Both the position numbers and the translations under genes were made by a program. From Opitutia bacterium (GTDB taxonomy: Bacteria > Verrucomicrobiota > Verrucomicrobiia > Opitutales > JANYEO01), in the NCBI GenBank assembly GCA_025363025.1, contig JANYEO010000182.1, positions 1 through 13,393 of the forward strand: a stretch of 13,393 nt of DNA, read 5' to 3'. Under the pieces are notes generated by a model. The model did no database searches. It saw only the letters and a program-made list of their open reading frames with translations, and had not been told where the DNA came from. Shown here piece by piece: positions 1 to 7,166 of the stretch; positions within the stretch are counted from its first letter, which is position 1, and every line of letters begins with the position of its first letter.

Positions 1-374
1 TCTGCAACAGACCGGCTAGGCCTCGCTTGAGACTGAATACTCGCTGAAGCAGACGTATAAGCCCTCGAAGTAGTAGCAGCAGATAACTCTACCGGGGCCG
101 CAGCCCCCCCGTCCTCAACCCTTAAAGTGACCGTTATAGGGCGCCCCGTGAGGGAACGTGCACACTGCGTAATCAAGTCTAAGTAATTGTCCTGAATCCA
201 GATACAGGCAAAATCACTCGAAACATTAAGGAGAACATAATCATCTGTCTCCTCTGCACAGGTTATCATTGAGAACCAGGTATTAAATACATCCTGAGGA
301 AAACGGTCCTTTAAAGCGTCTTGAATACGGATCCAAATGGAGACAGTGGTGGGCATTTCGAGCACGGGCATCAT
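1..374 (-). CDS. dnaA: Chromosomal replication initiator DnaA, N-terminal part (cut by left window edge)
   Basis: The minus strand is open from position 374 to the left edge, about 124 codons with no stop. The first 88 residues read as DnaA domain I: a Trp at residue 14, then DRFPQDVFNTWF (23-34), then FACIWIQDNYLDLI (55-68) and a TVTLRVED end. This matches the usual pattern of W, ...F.TW, ..FA..W....Y..LI. From residue 88 a Gly/Ala/Ser-rich stretch follows, as expected for the variable domain II linker. The AAA+ and DNA-binding domains lie outside the window. In the family, domain I mediates self-association and helicase loading at the origin. The start is uncertain: in-frame ATG codons end at 374, 371 and 356, an in-frame TAA lies just upstream, and none has a clear Shine-Dalgarno sequence. 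Two DnaA-box matches lie within 300 bp upstream. Confidence 0.85.
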   Translation of the reverse strand, partial: MMPVLEMPTTVSIWIRIQDALKDRFPQDVFNTWFSMITCAEETDDYVLLNVSSDFACIWIQDNYLDLITQCARSLTGRPITVTLRVEDGGAAAPVELSAATTSRAYTSASASIQSQARPSRSVA

Positions 375-398
375 AGAAAAAAGTTCGCTTTGGTGTTT

Positions 399-407
399 TT
401 ATTCACA
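399..407 (+). promoter_or_regulatory. DnaA-box match (TTATTCACA), proximal to dnaA
   Basis: TTATTCACA fits the TTATNCACA consensus for DnaA boxes. It lies 25 bp upstream of the most distal dnaA start candidate and has the same orientation as the second match at 660. DnaA commonly represses its own gene through such boxes. The site also contains the stop codon of the small ORF on the other strand, so chance cannot be excluded. Confidence 0.45.
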
Positions 408-605
408 GGCCTGCGACTCAAGACATTTGAGCGCCCAATAACTTCCGACTGCCTCTCCCTTTTGCCATCCCTGAAAAGCCGTGGCAATCCCGCAATTAAA
501 ACATAAACTTAAGTAACTACTAGACAAGATGTTGTAATCCGAATCCCTCGTAAAACCGCCAATCAAAGATACCCTATTAAAGAAGACAGGAAAATAAAGA
601 TTCAT
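399..605 (-). CDS. Doubtful small ORF between hprK and dnaA, 68 aa
   Basis: I do not recognise this protein. The reading frame is in phase with hprK and opens right after its stop. An ATG at 605 is preceded by AAGGTGGGGGTG, one of the few purine-rich, Shine-Dalgarno-like stretches in the window; a TTG at 641 is the alternative. The product would be soluble and mixed in character, with two Cys (a C-F-N-C pair) and an aromatic C-terminal part including FQGWQKGEAVGSYWAL. It ends 24 bp before the dnaA start. The sequence is bracketed by two DnaA-box matches, and its stop codon lies inside one of them. It may therefore be noncoding origin or dnaA control DNA, or a remnant of a gene. No second line of evidence supports expression. 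Confidence 0.3.
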   Translation of the reverse strand: MNLYFPVFFNRVSLIGGFTRDSDYNILSSSYLSLCFNCGIATAFQGWQKGEAVGSYWALKCLESQACE

Positions 606-658
606 CACCCCCACCTTGGGAAGGATTTTCGCAGAAGACAAGGGTGAGATATTTGTAG

Positions 659-683
659 GTTATTCACACGCCCCGTGAATAAC
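659..683. repeat. Inverted repeat with paired DnaA-box-like sites over the hprK stop codon
   Basis: The arms GTTATTCAC (659-667) and GTGAATAAC (675-683) are perfect 9-bp complements around a 7-base loop. Read on the plus strand the left arm gives a full TTATTCACA match (660-668). Read on the minus strand the right arm gives TTATTCACG, one base off. The dyad covers the last codons and stop of hprK. As a hairpin it could protect or end the hprK transcript, though no T-rich tail follows on the minus strand. As duplex DNA it resembles two inverted DnaA boxes upstream of dnaA. Confidence 0.5.
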
Positions 684-1703
684 TTTTGTCGGAAATTTCT
701 TGCTCCAGAGAGATGTTGTATCCTCCGACCCTTCCTGGGCCGATTGAGACTCCATATGCGCTATTAACCGTTCATTAAAGGCCTTTGCTGAATCATGCCC
801 CATGAGTTTTAAGGCCTGGACAAGGGCCGCCACTTCAACCAAGCGGGCCATATCCCTCCCTGGCCGAACGGGGATCTCCATATGCGGCACCTTAAAGCCT
901 AATAACGGAAAATGGTGATTTTCAAGCCCTGTCCGGTTTTCCACCATCCCGGGCTGCCACTCCACAAAAGTAATGACCAAATCCACCCGTTTTTCGCGTC
1001 GGACAGAGCGTACCCCAAAAAGCTCCCCGACATTAATAATCCCAATACCACGGCACTCCATATACCCCCGGCTAAGCTCTGCACTCGTCCCCATCAGTTC
1101 CCGGTCCCCCACTAATCGAATATAGATTAAATCATCCGCAACCAAGCTATGCCCCCGCTCTACCAAGGCCAAAGCACATTCACTTTTACCCACACCACTT
1201 TTTCCCCGCATTAAAGTCCCGACCCCTTTGATATCAATAAGGGTACCATGGATACTCGTTTGCGGGGCAAAGTGGCGCTCAAGCAAGATAGTGGCCTCTG
1301 CCGAAAAGTCTTTAGAATTCAGCCGTGTACGAAATAGCGGGATCTTGTGCGTATTAGCCGCCTCCAACATAGAAGGCGTTGGCAAAAGCCCCCGGGACAC
1401 CACCATACAGGGGATGCCACACGCGATAATATCTTTTAAAATCTGCTTTTGGCGACGCTCCGGCAACTCCCTTAAATAGCCCATCTCTCCAGCTCCAAAA
1501 AGCTGCAAGCGCTTAAACGCAAAATATTTCATGTAGCCTGTCAGGACCAAAGCGGGCCGATTAATACTCTTCTCTCGGATCATCCGCTCTAGCCCCTCTT
1601 CCCCCGCGACGAGCTCCAGCATTTGCTTCTCGCAAAAAGTATCGTAGAAGGTTTGAACCGGTATTTGTTTAACAGACCACGTGCGTTCCGTACGAGAAGA
1701 CAT
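660..1703 (-). CDS. hprK: HPr kinase/phosphorylase
   Basis: The 347-residue protein has the size and two-part layout of bifunctional HPr(Ser) kinase/phosphorylase. An N-terminal substrate-interaction domain covers about residues 10-140. The ATP-binding domain follows: SIHGTLIDIKGVG carries the conserved His, the Walker A GKSGVGKS lies at 167-174, GHSLVADD follows at about 184-191, and the family signature is YMECRGIGIINVGELFG near 214. The enzyme phosphorylates a Ser of the phosphocarrier HPr and reverses this with phosphate, linking carbon or nitrogen status to PTS-type control. No HPr or EII gene is visible here. I chose ATG 1703 over an in-frame TTG at 1709. Neither has a Shine-Dalgarno sequence. 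A poor promoter (TTGACG, 18 bp, TAGCAT) lies at 1741-1712 and would leave almost no leader. It diverges from the decayed gene to its right. Confidence 0.95.
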   Translation of the reverse strand: MSSRTERTWSVKQIPVQTFYDTFCEKQMLELVAGEEGLERMIREKSINRPALVLTGYMKYFAFKRLQLFGAGEMGYLRELPERRQKQILKDIIACGIPCMVVSRGLLPTPSMLEAANTHKIPLFRTRLNSKDFSAEATILLERHFAPQTSIHGTLIDIKGVGTLMRGKSGVGKSECALALVERGHSLVADDLIYIRLVGDRELMGTSAELSRGYMECRGIGIINVGELFGVRSVRREKRVDLVITFVEWQPGMVENRTGLENHHFPLLGFKVPHMEIPVRPGRDMARLVEVAALVQALKLMGHDSAKAFNERLIAHMESQSAQEGSEDTTSLWSKKFPTKVIHGACE

Positions 1704-1785
1704 AAGCAAACATGCTAATAAAAAGGCCCTTATTACGTCAACGAGAAGGACTTAAACACTGAACTTAATTTTTTAATAAAAAAGA

Positions 1786-1813
1786 TTGACAAATTAACAA
1801 GAAAGTGCATAAT
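1786..1813 (+). promoter_or_regulatory. Near-consensus sigma-70-type promoter of the decayed exported-protein gene
   Basis: A perfect -35 TTGACA (1786-1791) is followed by a 16-bp A/T-rich spacer and CATAAT (1808-1813, five of six bases of TATAAT). Transcription would begin near 1820, about 33 bases before the reading frame. This is the best promoter sequence in the window. Confidence 0.75.
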
Positions 1814-1852
1814 TGAAAAAGATATAAATAAATTCTCCCTGACCACAACCAT

Positions 1853-2458
1853 ATCAAAATAAAAAACTTCATTATTTTAACATTAGGCCTGTGCCTAAAT
1901 CTAGCCCCTCTATCCGCTATTGCCGAACAAGAAATTTTCAGCATGCGCCTTAACAATCATTACATCCTAAGTTGCCCAATTAATACAATGGCCGCTCTGG
2001 AGCACTATAACGACCTGCAAGTACCAGAAGGCACCACAAAAGAGATCTCCTATGGTGGGGTAATTGATCATAACACACCTGAACAAGGAATCGATTAAGT
2101 AAAAATCTATGCAGGATTATACATCAAACAATCTGGCTCTGATGATTCCGGGAATAATTGGTCCTCATCCACTATACACCCAGACCTCTACCCATATATT
2201 CGTACACACGTCCAAAAACTTTTAACCATCATCAATTTTAATACCGAATCTGGTCAGTACGAAATCATCCAAAATGACCTAAACTGCACTATCGAAGAAT
2301 CAGAACTGGAGTCTATCGAAGAATCAGAACTCAATCTAAATCTAACCCCGCTATCTATCGAAGCGTTCTCTTTTGAAGAATCAGCATCAGAACCTATCGA
2401 AAAACCAGAACTAAGCTATTTTGAAGAAATATTCAACTTTTTCAAAAACCTCTTCTAG
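1853..2458 (+). pseudogene. Decayed gene for a secreted protein of unknown function (start codon lost, internal TAA)
   Basis: A single frame runs 201 codons to a TAG at 2456-2458 with only one interruption, a TAA at 2096-2098 (codon 82). It opens as [ATC]KIKNFIILTLGLCLNLA, then PLSAIA-EQE. This is a textbook signal peptide with an AIA cleavage site near residue 24, but the expected ATG is ATC (1853-1855), and no ATG, GTG or TTG lies upstream in frame. After the TAA the frame continues for 119 codons with no possible start of its own, so the halves belong together. CAA to TAA is the simplest lesion. The second half ends in an acidic tail with repeated E-E-S units and a final aromatic segment, YFEEIFNFFKNLF. 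The promoter and terminator are intact. I see no known domain. Alternatives are a sequencing error, a non-canonical start or stop readthrough. Confidence 0.75.
2289..2336 (+). repeat. 24-bp tandem repeat in the acidic tail of the decayed gene
   Basis: CTATCGAAGAATCAGAACT occurs at 2289-2307 and again at 2313-2331, a period of 24 bp (eight codons). It encodes two copies of an I-E-E-S-E-L unit. Diverged copies (FEESASEPIEKPELSYFEE) follow, so the tail seems to have grown by in-frame duplication. Confidence 0.7.
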
Positions 2459-2490
2459 TACCTTAACAACCCCTCTTCTAACAAAAACAC

Positions 2491-2522
2491 AAGGCCCCTT
2501 TGCGTATATGCAAAGGGGCCTT
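2491..2522. terminator. Bidirectional intrinsic terminator between the decayed gene and recN
   Basis: The arms AAGGCCCCTTTGC (2491-2503) and its exact complement (2510-2522) form a 13-bp stem with a 6-base loop. On the minus strand, the direction of recN, the stem is followed by GTGTTTTTGTT. On the plus strand it is followed by TGGTTT. It lies 21 bp past the recN stop and about 30 bp past the end of the converging decayed gene. Confidence 0.85.
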
Positions 2523-2543
2523 TGGTTTGCACACAATCATCCA

Positions 2544-4202
2544 TCAGCGAAGTAGCACCTCTGCATGCTGCCGGGCAGAACCAGAATGACGGTCCCCCAG
2601 CATACGGGCAATTTCCGTTAAACGGGCTTCATGCGTACTCCCAATGGCCGCTATGTGCACGGAGGCGCAGGCGGATTCTTGCGTTTTTGTTACCAAAATA
2701 TGATGCGCTGCCTGGGCTGCCACCTGGGGCAAATGTGTAACCGCAAAGACCTGGTGATGAAGGCCTAAACGGGCTAACTGAGCCCCAACAGCCCCTCCGA
2801 TCTCGCCCCCCACATTCGCATCTACCTCATCAAATACTAAAACGGCCTCTGCATCTACTGCCGCTAGCACCGCTTTAAAAGCAAGCATCACCCGCGCCAT
2901 TTCTCCGCTAGAGGCAATCTTCCCCAAGGGTAAAGGTATTTGACCCACATTGGGGGAAAAGCGGTACTGGATAACGCTTTGGCCATGGGCTTGGTAGCTA
3001 CCTGCTTTCTCAATACTAATTTCTAAACAGGCCCGCTGAAGCCCAAGCCCCGGGAGCAAGGCCTCTACCTTTTTGATTAAATCAACCGCAGCCGTGCGCC
3101 GTTTTTTATCTAAAGCTTCAGCCAATCCTTTTAAAGGGGCTTCTTTAACCGCGGCCTCCAATTCTAAAGCGGCTAACCGCTCAGCCACATTTTCTTGAGA
3201 TTGTAACTTTGTCCTCAAATTACTTTGACGGAGCAATACATGCTCAAGTGTCGGTCCATAAGCACGTTTTACCTCCAGCCAACGATTCATCCGGCCATCC
3301 AAGTCATGTGCACTCATGGCCTCATCTCCCACGCGGCCAAGGGCCTGTGCATACTCGTAGGACAAATCATCCGCTTCCAGAAGTAACGCATTCACCCGGG
3401 TCGCGAGGCTTTCCATCGAAGCATCTATAGCTTCCAGATCCTGTGCCTCTCGAGCAAGCTTCCCCAAATAAGCACTCACGCCCCCTTCTCTGCCTAAGCC
3501 ACGGGATAAACGATTTAAATACCCCAGGAGCTCCTCAACCTTTTCTTGCCGGTTGTAAGCCAGCTCCAAGGCGGTAATAGCTTCGAGAGAAACTCCAGCC
3601 CCTTCAATTTTATCCAACTGGCTTTGATAAAAGACCTTCTCGTCTTCCGATAACACAGCCGCCTGCTTCAACGCCTCCATTTCTTTTAAAACCGCCTTCC
3701 AGGCTTCATAAGCTACCCGGTAGGCCATCAACTCTTCCTTCACGCCGGAAAATGCGTCTAACAGGGCCCGTTGCTCGGCCTCTTCTGCTAAACGGTGAGG
3801 GGCTTCTGGCCCGTGAAAATCAATCCAGTAAGACGCCAAGCCCTGCAAAAGCGTCCCCGTTGCCAGCACCCCATTCACAAAGGCTTTTGCCGGCTTTTGC
3901 AAATGGATAATTTTGCGCAGTAACAACACTCCATCCTCACAAGGAGGCAACCCCTGGGTTTCTAAAAAACCGTGCAAAGCATGCCCCTGGGGGATCTCTA
4001 GCAGGGCTTCAACCTCACAAGCCTCTGCCCCTTGACGAATAACTGTTTTTTCTACACGCGCGCCCGTGAGAATGGAAAGCGCCCCAATGAGCACACTCTT
4101 GCCCGCCCCTGTTTCCCCTGTTATGGCCGTAAAGCCATTTCCAAAGTCAAGGTCCACCCCTTCGAGAAGGGCCAAGTTTCTAATTTTTAAGTGCCTAAGC
4201 AT
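2544..4202 (-). CDS. recN: DNA repair protein RecN
   Basis: The 552-residue protein has the standard RecN length and order. The N-terminal half-ATPase has Walker A GETGAGKS at 29-36. A long central region (about 150-380) is rich in Leu, Glu and Ala and fits the antiparallel coiled coil. The C-terminal half-ATPase has the ABC signature SSGEMARVMLAFK at about 431, Walker B VLVFDEVDANVGG at about 454 and the THLPQVAA segment. RecN is an SMC-like protein that acts early in double-strand break repair with RecA. Two departures are visible: the signature reads S-S-G-E rather than S-G-G-E, and the segment usually written D-x-H-G-Q reads DFHGPE. I start it at ATG 4202 (MLRHLKIRNLALLE), where family members begin. 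The 21-codon upstream extension is unlike RecN. No Shine-Dalgarno sequence is visible. Confidence 0.95.
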   Translation of the reverse strand: MLRHLKIRNLALLEGVDLDFGNGFTAITGETGAGKSVLIGALSILTGARVEKTVIRQGAEACEVEALLEIPQGHALHGFLETQGLPPCEDGVLLLRKIIHLQKPAKAFVNGVLATGTLLQGLASYWIDFHGPEAPHRLAEEAEQRALLDAFSGVKEELMAYRVAYEAWKAVLKEMEALKQAAVLSEDEKVFYQSQLDKIEGAGVSLEAITALELAYNRQEKVEELLGYLNRLSRGLGREGGVSAYLGKLAREAQDLEAIDASMESLATRVNALLLEADDLSYEYAQALGRVGDEAMSAHDLDGRMNRWLEVKRAYGPTLEHVLLRQSNLRTKLQSQENVAERLAALELEAAVKEAPLKGLAEALDKKRRTAAVDLIKKVEALLPGLGLQRACLEISIEKAGSYQAHGQSVIQYRFSPNVGQIPLPLGKIASSGEMARVMLAFKAVLAAVDAEAVLVFDEVDANVGGEIGGAVGAQLARLGLHHQVFAVTHLPQVAAQAAHHILVTKTQESACASVHIAAIGSTHEARLTEIARMLGDRHSGSARQHAEVLLR

Positions 4203-4325
4203 AGCTATTTTTAGCCAAGCTAACACCTTCCGGCGAAGTATCAACTTGAGATCGCTACATAACAACGTTTTTTAAGAAAAATGAAGCGCTTCTAAAATTT
4301 AACTGCCGGGATTATCAAAAAACTT

Positions 4326-4436
4326 CATGCAAAAACCCTTAATTTTGAGAAATTTGCAAGGCGGAGTGACGAGTGTACTAAAGGTACTTGAGGAGCGACA
4401 ACACAGCAAAAGCTCAAAAGGAAGGAGTTCTGTATG
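4326..4436. repeat. Imperfect 111-bp palindromic intergenic element
   Basis: Two arms of about 55 bp are related by dyad symmetry around position 4381. The outer arms pair best: TTTTGAG (4343-4349) with CTCAAAA (4413-4419), and CATGC/CCCTT on the left with the complementary bases near 4420-4436. At the centre GTAC (4375-4378) pairs with GTAC (4384-4387). The inner arms pair poorly but hold a direct repeat, GGAGTGAC and GGAGCGAC. No gene is visible in it. The layout resembles palindromic intergenic repeats I recall from several host-associated bacteria, but I see one copy here and cannot confirm a family. It occupies much of the 300-bp gap between recN and the tRNA. The rest of that gap shows nothing I can name, and I found no convincing tRNA promoter. 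Confidence 0.65.
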
Positions 4437-4502
4437 GGGTTTCAACTTTTTTGCTTGCGATGCATAGCCTGACGTTCATGTTTTAGGGCCATCGGCATTA
4501 AT

Positions 4503-4579
4503 GGGGGATTAGCTCAGTTGGTTAGAGCACTTGCATGACACGCAAGGGGTCACCGGTTCGAATCCAGTATCTCCCACCA
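4503..4579 (+). tRNA. tRNA-Val(GAC)
   Basis: This is a complete 77-base cloverleaf. The acceptor GGGGGAT pairs with ATCTCCC with one G-T wobble, the D arm is GCTC/GAGC, and the anticodon stem is CTTGC/GCAAG. The anticodon loop ATGACAC has GAC at 4537-4539, which reads valine GUC and GUU codons. The T loop is TTCGAAT, the discriminator is A4576 and the CCA end is encoded (4577-4579). The T stem ACCGG/CCAGT has one C-A mismatch (4554 and 4566), which is unusual in a functional tRNA. The membrane-protein gene starts 81 bp downstream on the same strand. Confidence 0.95.
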
Positions 4580-4660
4580 TTTTTAAAAAATACTCCACCT
4601 CTCTTCAAAGACGTGGCTGCTGTCTTGCCAATCGGTATTTTCTAAGGCTAAGGTAGGTAG

Positions 4661-5299
4661 ATGAAAGCGGTTACAACCCTCCATCACACTAGCAACAGTA
4701 GCAATGCTCAATATCAGGCCTTAGCCATTGCAGTTCAAGGGCCTTTACTCGCCTATATGGCCCATTTAAGCCCAATCGGCTATATACTCCTCTGCTGCCT
4801 ATCCTTAGCTCTCGCCCGTTTCGCTTATACGCAGCTCACTAAAAAAAATTCGTCCAAGCACTCCCATTACTGGCTCATGCTAGCTTATGGGAACCTCAGC
4901 ATGCTCATAGGCTGGCTCATAGACTTTGACTGCCTACCCCTCCTCCGTGAAGGCATTTGCTTATGCGGTTGCGCCAATTCCCCCTTAGGCCAAGGGGCTT
5001 TCTGCCATTGCCCTTATATGTACCTCGGCATGTACTTGGGCTCTTTACCCTGCCTTTTTCGCAAACAATCAGGGAAGCTTACAATTTGCCCCCAAGCCTT
5101 ATTTGGCTGCCTCGGCATGGGCCCAGGGATGATGCTGGGTAGCTACCTACTCACCTTTTGGCCGATAACAAACCCATTGCTTCACTTCTTCCTCACTGTC
5201 AGCGCCATGATAACCGGCATGTTCATCGGAATGGTCTTTTTCGAAAAAATAGCCCCGTTTTTTGGCTCAAAATCAAAGCATTCTGTAATTGGCCTCTAA
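4661..5299 (+). CDS. Cys/Met-rich multi-pass membrane protein of unknown function
   Basis: I do not recognise a family for this 212-residue protein. It has about five hydrophobic segments (near 21-55 as one or two spans, then 70-88, 118-133, 144-166 and 170-193). Between the third and fourth lies a dense Cys loop, GICLCGCANS...GAFCHCPYMYLGM, with Cys at 100, 102, 104, 115 and 117, and further Cys at 91, 131, 143 and 150. Met lies beside Gly in repeated short patterns (GMYLG-like, GMGPGMMLG, GMFIGM). C-x-C pairs and Met-rich helices suggest soft-metal binding, but this is inference only. The N-terminus is short and hydrophilic with no signal peptide, and the C-terminus is basic. The start is supported by AAGG about 10 bases upstream (AAGGTAGGTAG before ATG). 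It lies 81 bp after tRNA-Val and converges with ccsA, the two stop codons being only 9 bp apart. Confidence 0.8.
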   Translation: MKAVTTLHHTSNSSNAQYQALAIAVQGPLLAYMAHLSPIGYILLCCLSLALARFAYTQLTKKNSSKHSHYWLMLAYGNLSMLIGWLIDFDCLPLLREGICLCGCANSPLGQGAFCHCPYMYLGMYLGSLPCLFRKQSGKLTICPQALFGCLGMGPGMMLGSYLLTFWPITNPLLHFFLTVSAMITGMFIGMVFFEKIAPFFGSKSKHSVIGL

Positions 5300-5308
5300 A
5301 AGATACGT

Positions 5309-7150
5309 CTAGTTAGCTTTCGGTTTAGCACGTAAGCTGGGAAGGCAGCCTAGAGCCATGAGTACGAGCTGGCTTAACATAAAGCCCATGAGGGCTATAA
5401 AGGCCGCGTCCATAAAGCCGTAACTATGCAGACCTACCCCGAGCATATTTGTGCCAAACCAGGACCAACTGGTGAGAATATTGCCAAATAAGGCAGCTAA
5501 GATGAGGCCCCGTTCAGCCATCATGCCGGCCATACGGGCATGGAGGACTAAGGCCCCCCATAAGACGATGAGGAGGGCTCCATTTTCTTTAGGATCCCAC
5601 CCCCAAAAGCGGCCCCAGGATTGATCTGCCCAAATGCCGCCTAAAAGCGTCCCGATAAAGCTAAAAAGGAGCGCAAAACAGAGGGTGCCGTAGACCATTC
5701 GGGTGAGGCTTTCTGCGGTTTGTTTGTCGAGCGAGCGTGTGAAGGAGCGGCGCAAGACGTAGACTGTGGCGAGTGCCCCGGCGAGGAACATGGCTGAGTA
5801 GCCCAGGGTAACCATGACAACGTGGGTTGAGAGCCAAAAGTTGGCATCGAGCACGGCGCGGACCATTTCTAGGGTATCTTCCCCTGCGCTTAAATGATGA
5901 GCGATGAGGAGGGTTGCAAAGCCGACGATGCTACCAACGGCGACCCCTAGGCCATTTTTATAGATACGCTCAATGCCTAGGCTTAATAGGGCAGCGGCCC
6001 AGCCGACAAAAAGTGCCGAGGCATAAAGGCTCGTCACTGGAGGCCGCCCTTGGAGGACCATGCGGGTGATAATGCTCAGTGTATGGATGATAAAGGCAAA
6101 GGCCATGATGCCTTGGGCCGGCCTTTCTAGAAGGGAACGTCCAAAAAGCCAACTGAGGCAAATAAGGGTCAAGGCCAGTACATAGAGGCCCATGGCTTGA
6201 TAAAAGGGCATGAGCTGGTTAAAAAGGACCTCTAGCTTTAAGCGCCAAGGGGCGTAGGCGGCTTCTAGGCCACTTGATAGGGTGTCCAGGGCTTTGCCAA
6301 ATAGGGCGCCATCCTTGGCTTCTGCCGCGGCTGCTAGTTCTGCATAGCCCCATAAAATGGGGTCAATCGTTTGACGAATAATCGTATCGAGAAGGGCCTG
6401 GCCGACATTTGCCCATTTGCCTTCGTCACTGGGGAGGGCAGCTGAAGGGGGTACGAGCCCCAGTAGCTCATTTTTAGAAAGCTCCAAGTAACGATCTGCC
6501 AGGACCATGAAGCGTTCTAATGTGTCTGTATCAAAGGGTTTGTTTTGCGATTGGGCTTGGATGGCTTGGATGCCGGGGCCCACGGTGGCTTGCCAAGCAG
6601 AATATTCGAGTAGTGTATCCGATGCGTTTTCTGAAAAGGGGCGAAAGCTATGCACTAAATGATGATAGTAGCTCAGGTTCTTGTGGAGGAGGCCCAGGGC
6701 TTTTTCGTACGCATTCTCAGTGGCCGCGTTTTCTGATAATCCGCGGAAAGCGAGCTGTAAGGCTTCGAAATGAGGCAATAGGTCATTAAAACTGAAGTAC
6801 TTTTGCCCTTTATGCGCATGCATGAGAGAAGTAAGCTCTGGATGATCGATCCTGAAAATGGGAAAGGTATCCGCTAAGCGGGGCTGCGTGGCCACAATCA
6901 GTAGCCAGGTGGCAGCCTCGAGCGTGCTCCCATTATCTAGTTTTAGGGTTTGCTTGCCTCTAAAAGATAAGAGGGCCGTTCGAGCAACGGTGTCCAAAGG
7001 CTTTATCCGTCCACTTTGTTGCACTGGAAGGGTTTTAAAATAGTCGACCCCTAGGCCTTGGCCGGCTTTTGGCCAGCATTGCCAGATGATGAAGCTGAGA
7101 GCTGCAGCCCAAATGAGCAGAGGGATGGTTTTTTTCAGCGATTTTTTCAT
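5309..7150 (-). CDS. ccsA: System II cytochrome c maturation protein CcsA (ResC-like) with a large N-terminal domain
   Basis: The 613-residue protein ends in the haem-handling membrane domain of CcsA/ResC. It has several spans from about 315 onward, the Trp-rich haem motif WGRFWGWDPKE near 512-522 on the outer face, and candidate haem-ligand His at 356 (AFIIHTL), 443 (LSTHVVM) and 575 (GLHSYG). The first 300 residues are one anchor helix (about 8-25) and a soluble, probably periplasmic, region starting LPVQQSGRIKPLDTVAR. That segment is typical of the longer CcsA forms and not of the short plastid type. With ResB it exports haem and attaches it to CXXCH motifs of apocytochromes. It is the last gene of the apparent ychF-lipoprotein-resB-ccsA run, 16 bp after resB. 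No Shine-Dalgarno sequence precedes the ATG, so translational coupling is plausible. No clear terminator follows. Confidence 0.93.
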   Translation of the reverse strand: MKKSLKKTIPLLIWAAALSFIIWQCWPKAGQGLGVDYFKTLPVQQSGRIKPLDTVARTALLSFRGKQTLKLDNGSTLEAATWLLIVATQPRLADTFPIFRIDHPELTSLMHAHKGQKYFSFNDLLPHFEALQLAFRGLSENAATENAYEKALGLLHKNLSYYHHLVHSFRPFSENASDTLLEYSAWQATVGPGIQAIQAQSQNKPFDTDTLERFMVLADRYLELSKNELLGLVPPSAALPSDEGKWANVGQALLDTIIRQTIDPILWGYAELAAAAEAKDGALFGKALDTLSSGLEAAYAPWRLKLEVLFNQLMPFYQAMGLYVLALTLICLSWLFGRSLLERPAQGIMAFAFIIHTLSIITRMVLQGRPPVTSLYASALFVGWAAALLSLGIERIYKNGLGVAVGSIVGFATLLIAHHLSAGEDTLEMVRAVLDANFWLSTHVVMVTLGYSAMFLAGALATVYVLRRSFTRSLDKQTAESLTRMVYGTLCFALLFSFIGTLLGGIWADQSWGRFWGWDPKENGALLIVLWGALVLHARMAGMMAERGLILAALFGNILTSWSWFGTNMLGVGLHSYGFMDAAFIALMGFMLSQLVLMALGCLPSLRAKPKAN

Positions 7151-7166
7151 GCTATAGCGGGCTGTC

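Noticed and set aside
1765..1956. 63-aa minus-strand ORF
   Set aside because: It lies across the promoter and signal peptide of the plus-strand decayed gene. Its hydrophobicity mirrors the A/T-rich leader.
4203..4265. 21-codon N-terminal extension of recN
   Set aside because: RecN proteins begin at the MLRHLKIRNLALLE-type segment encoded from 4202. The extension has no family likeness.
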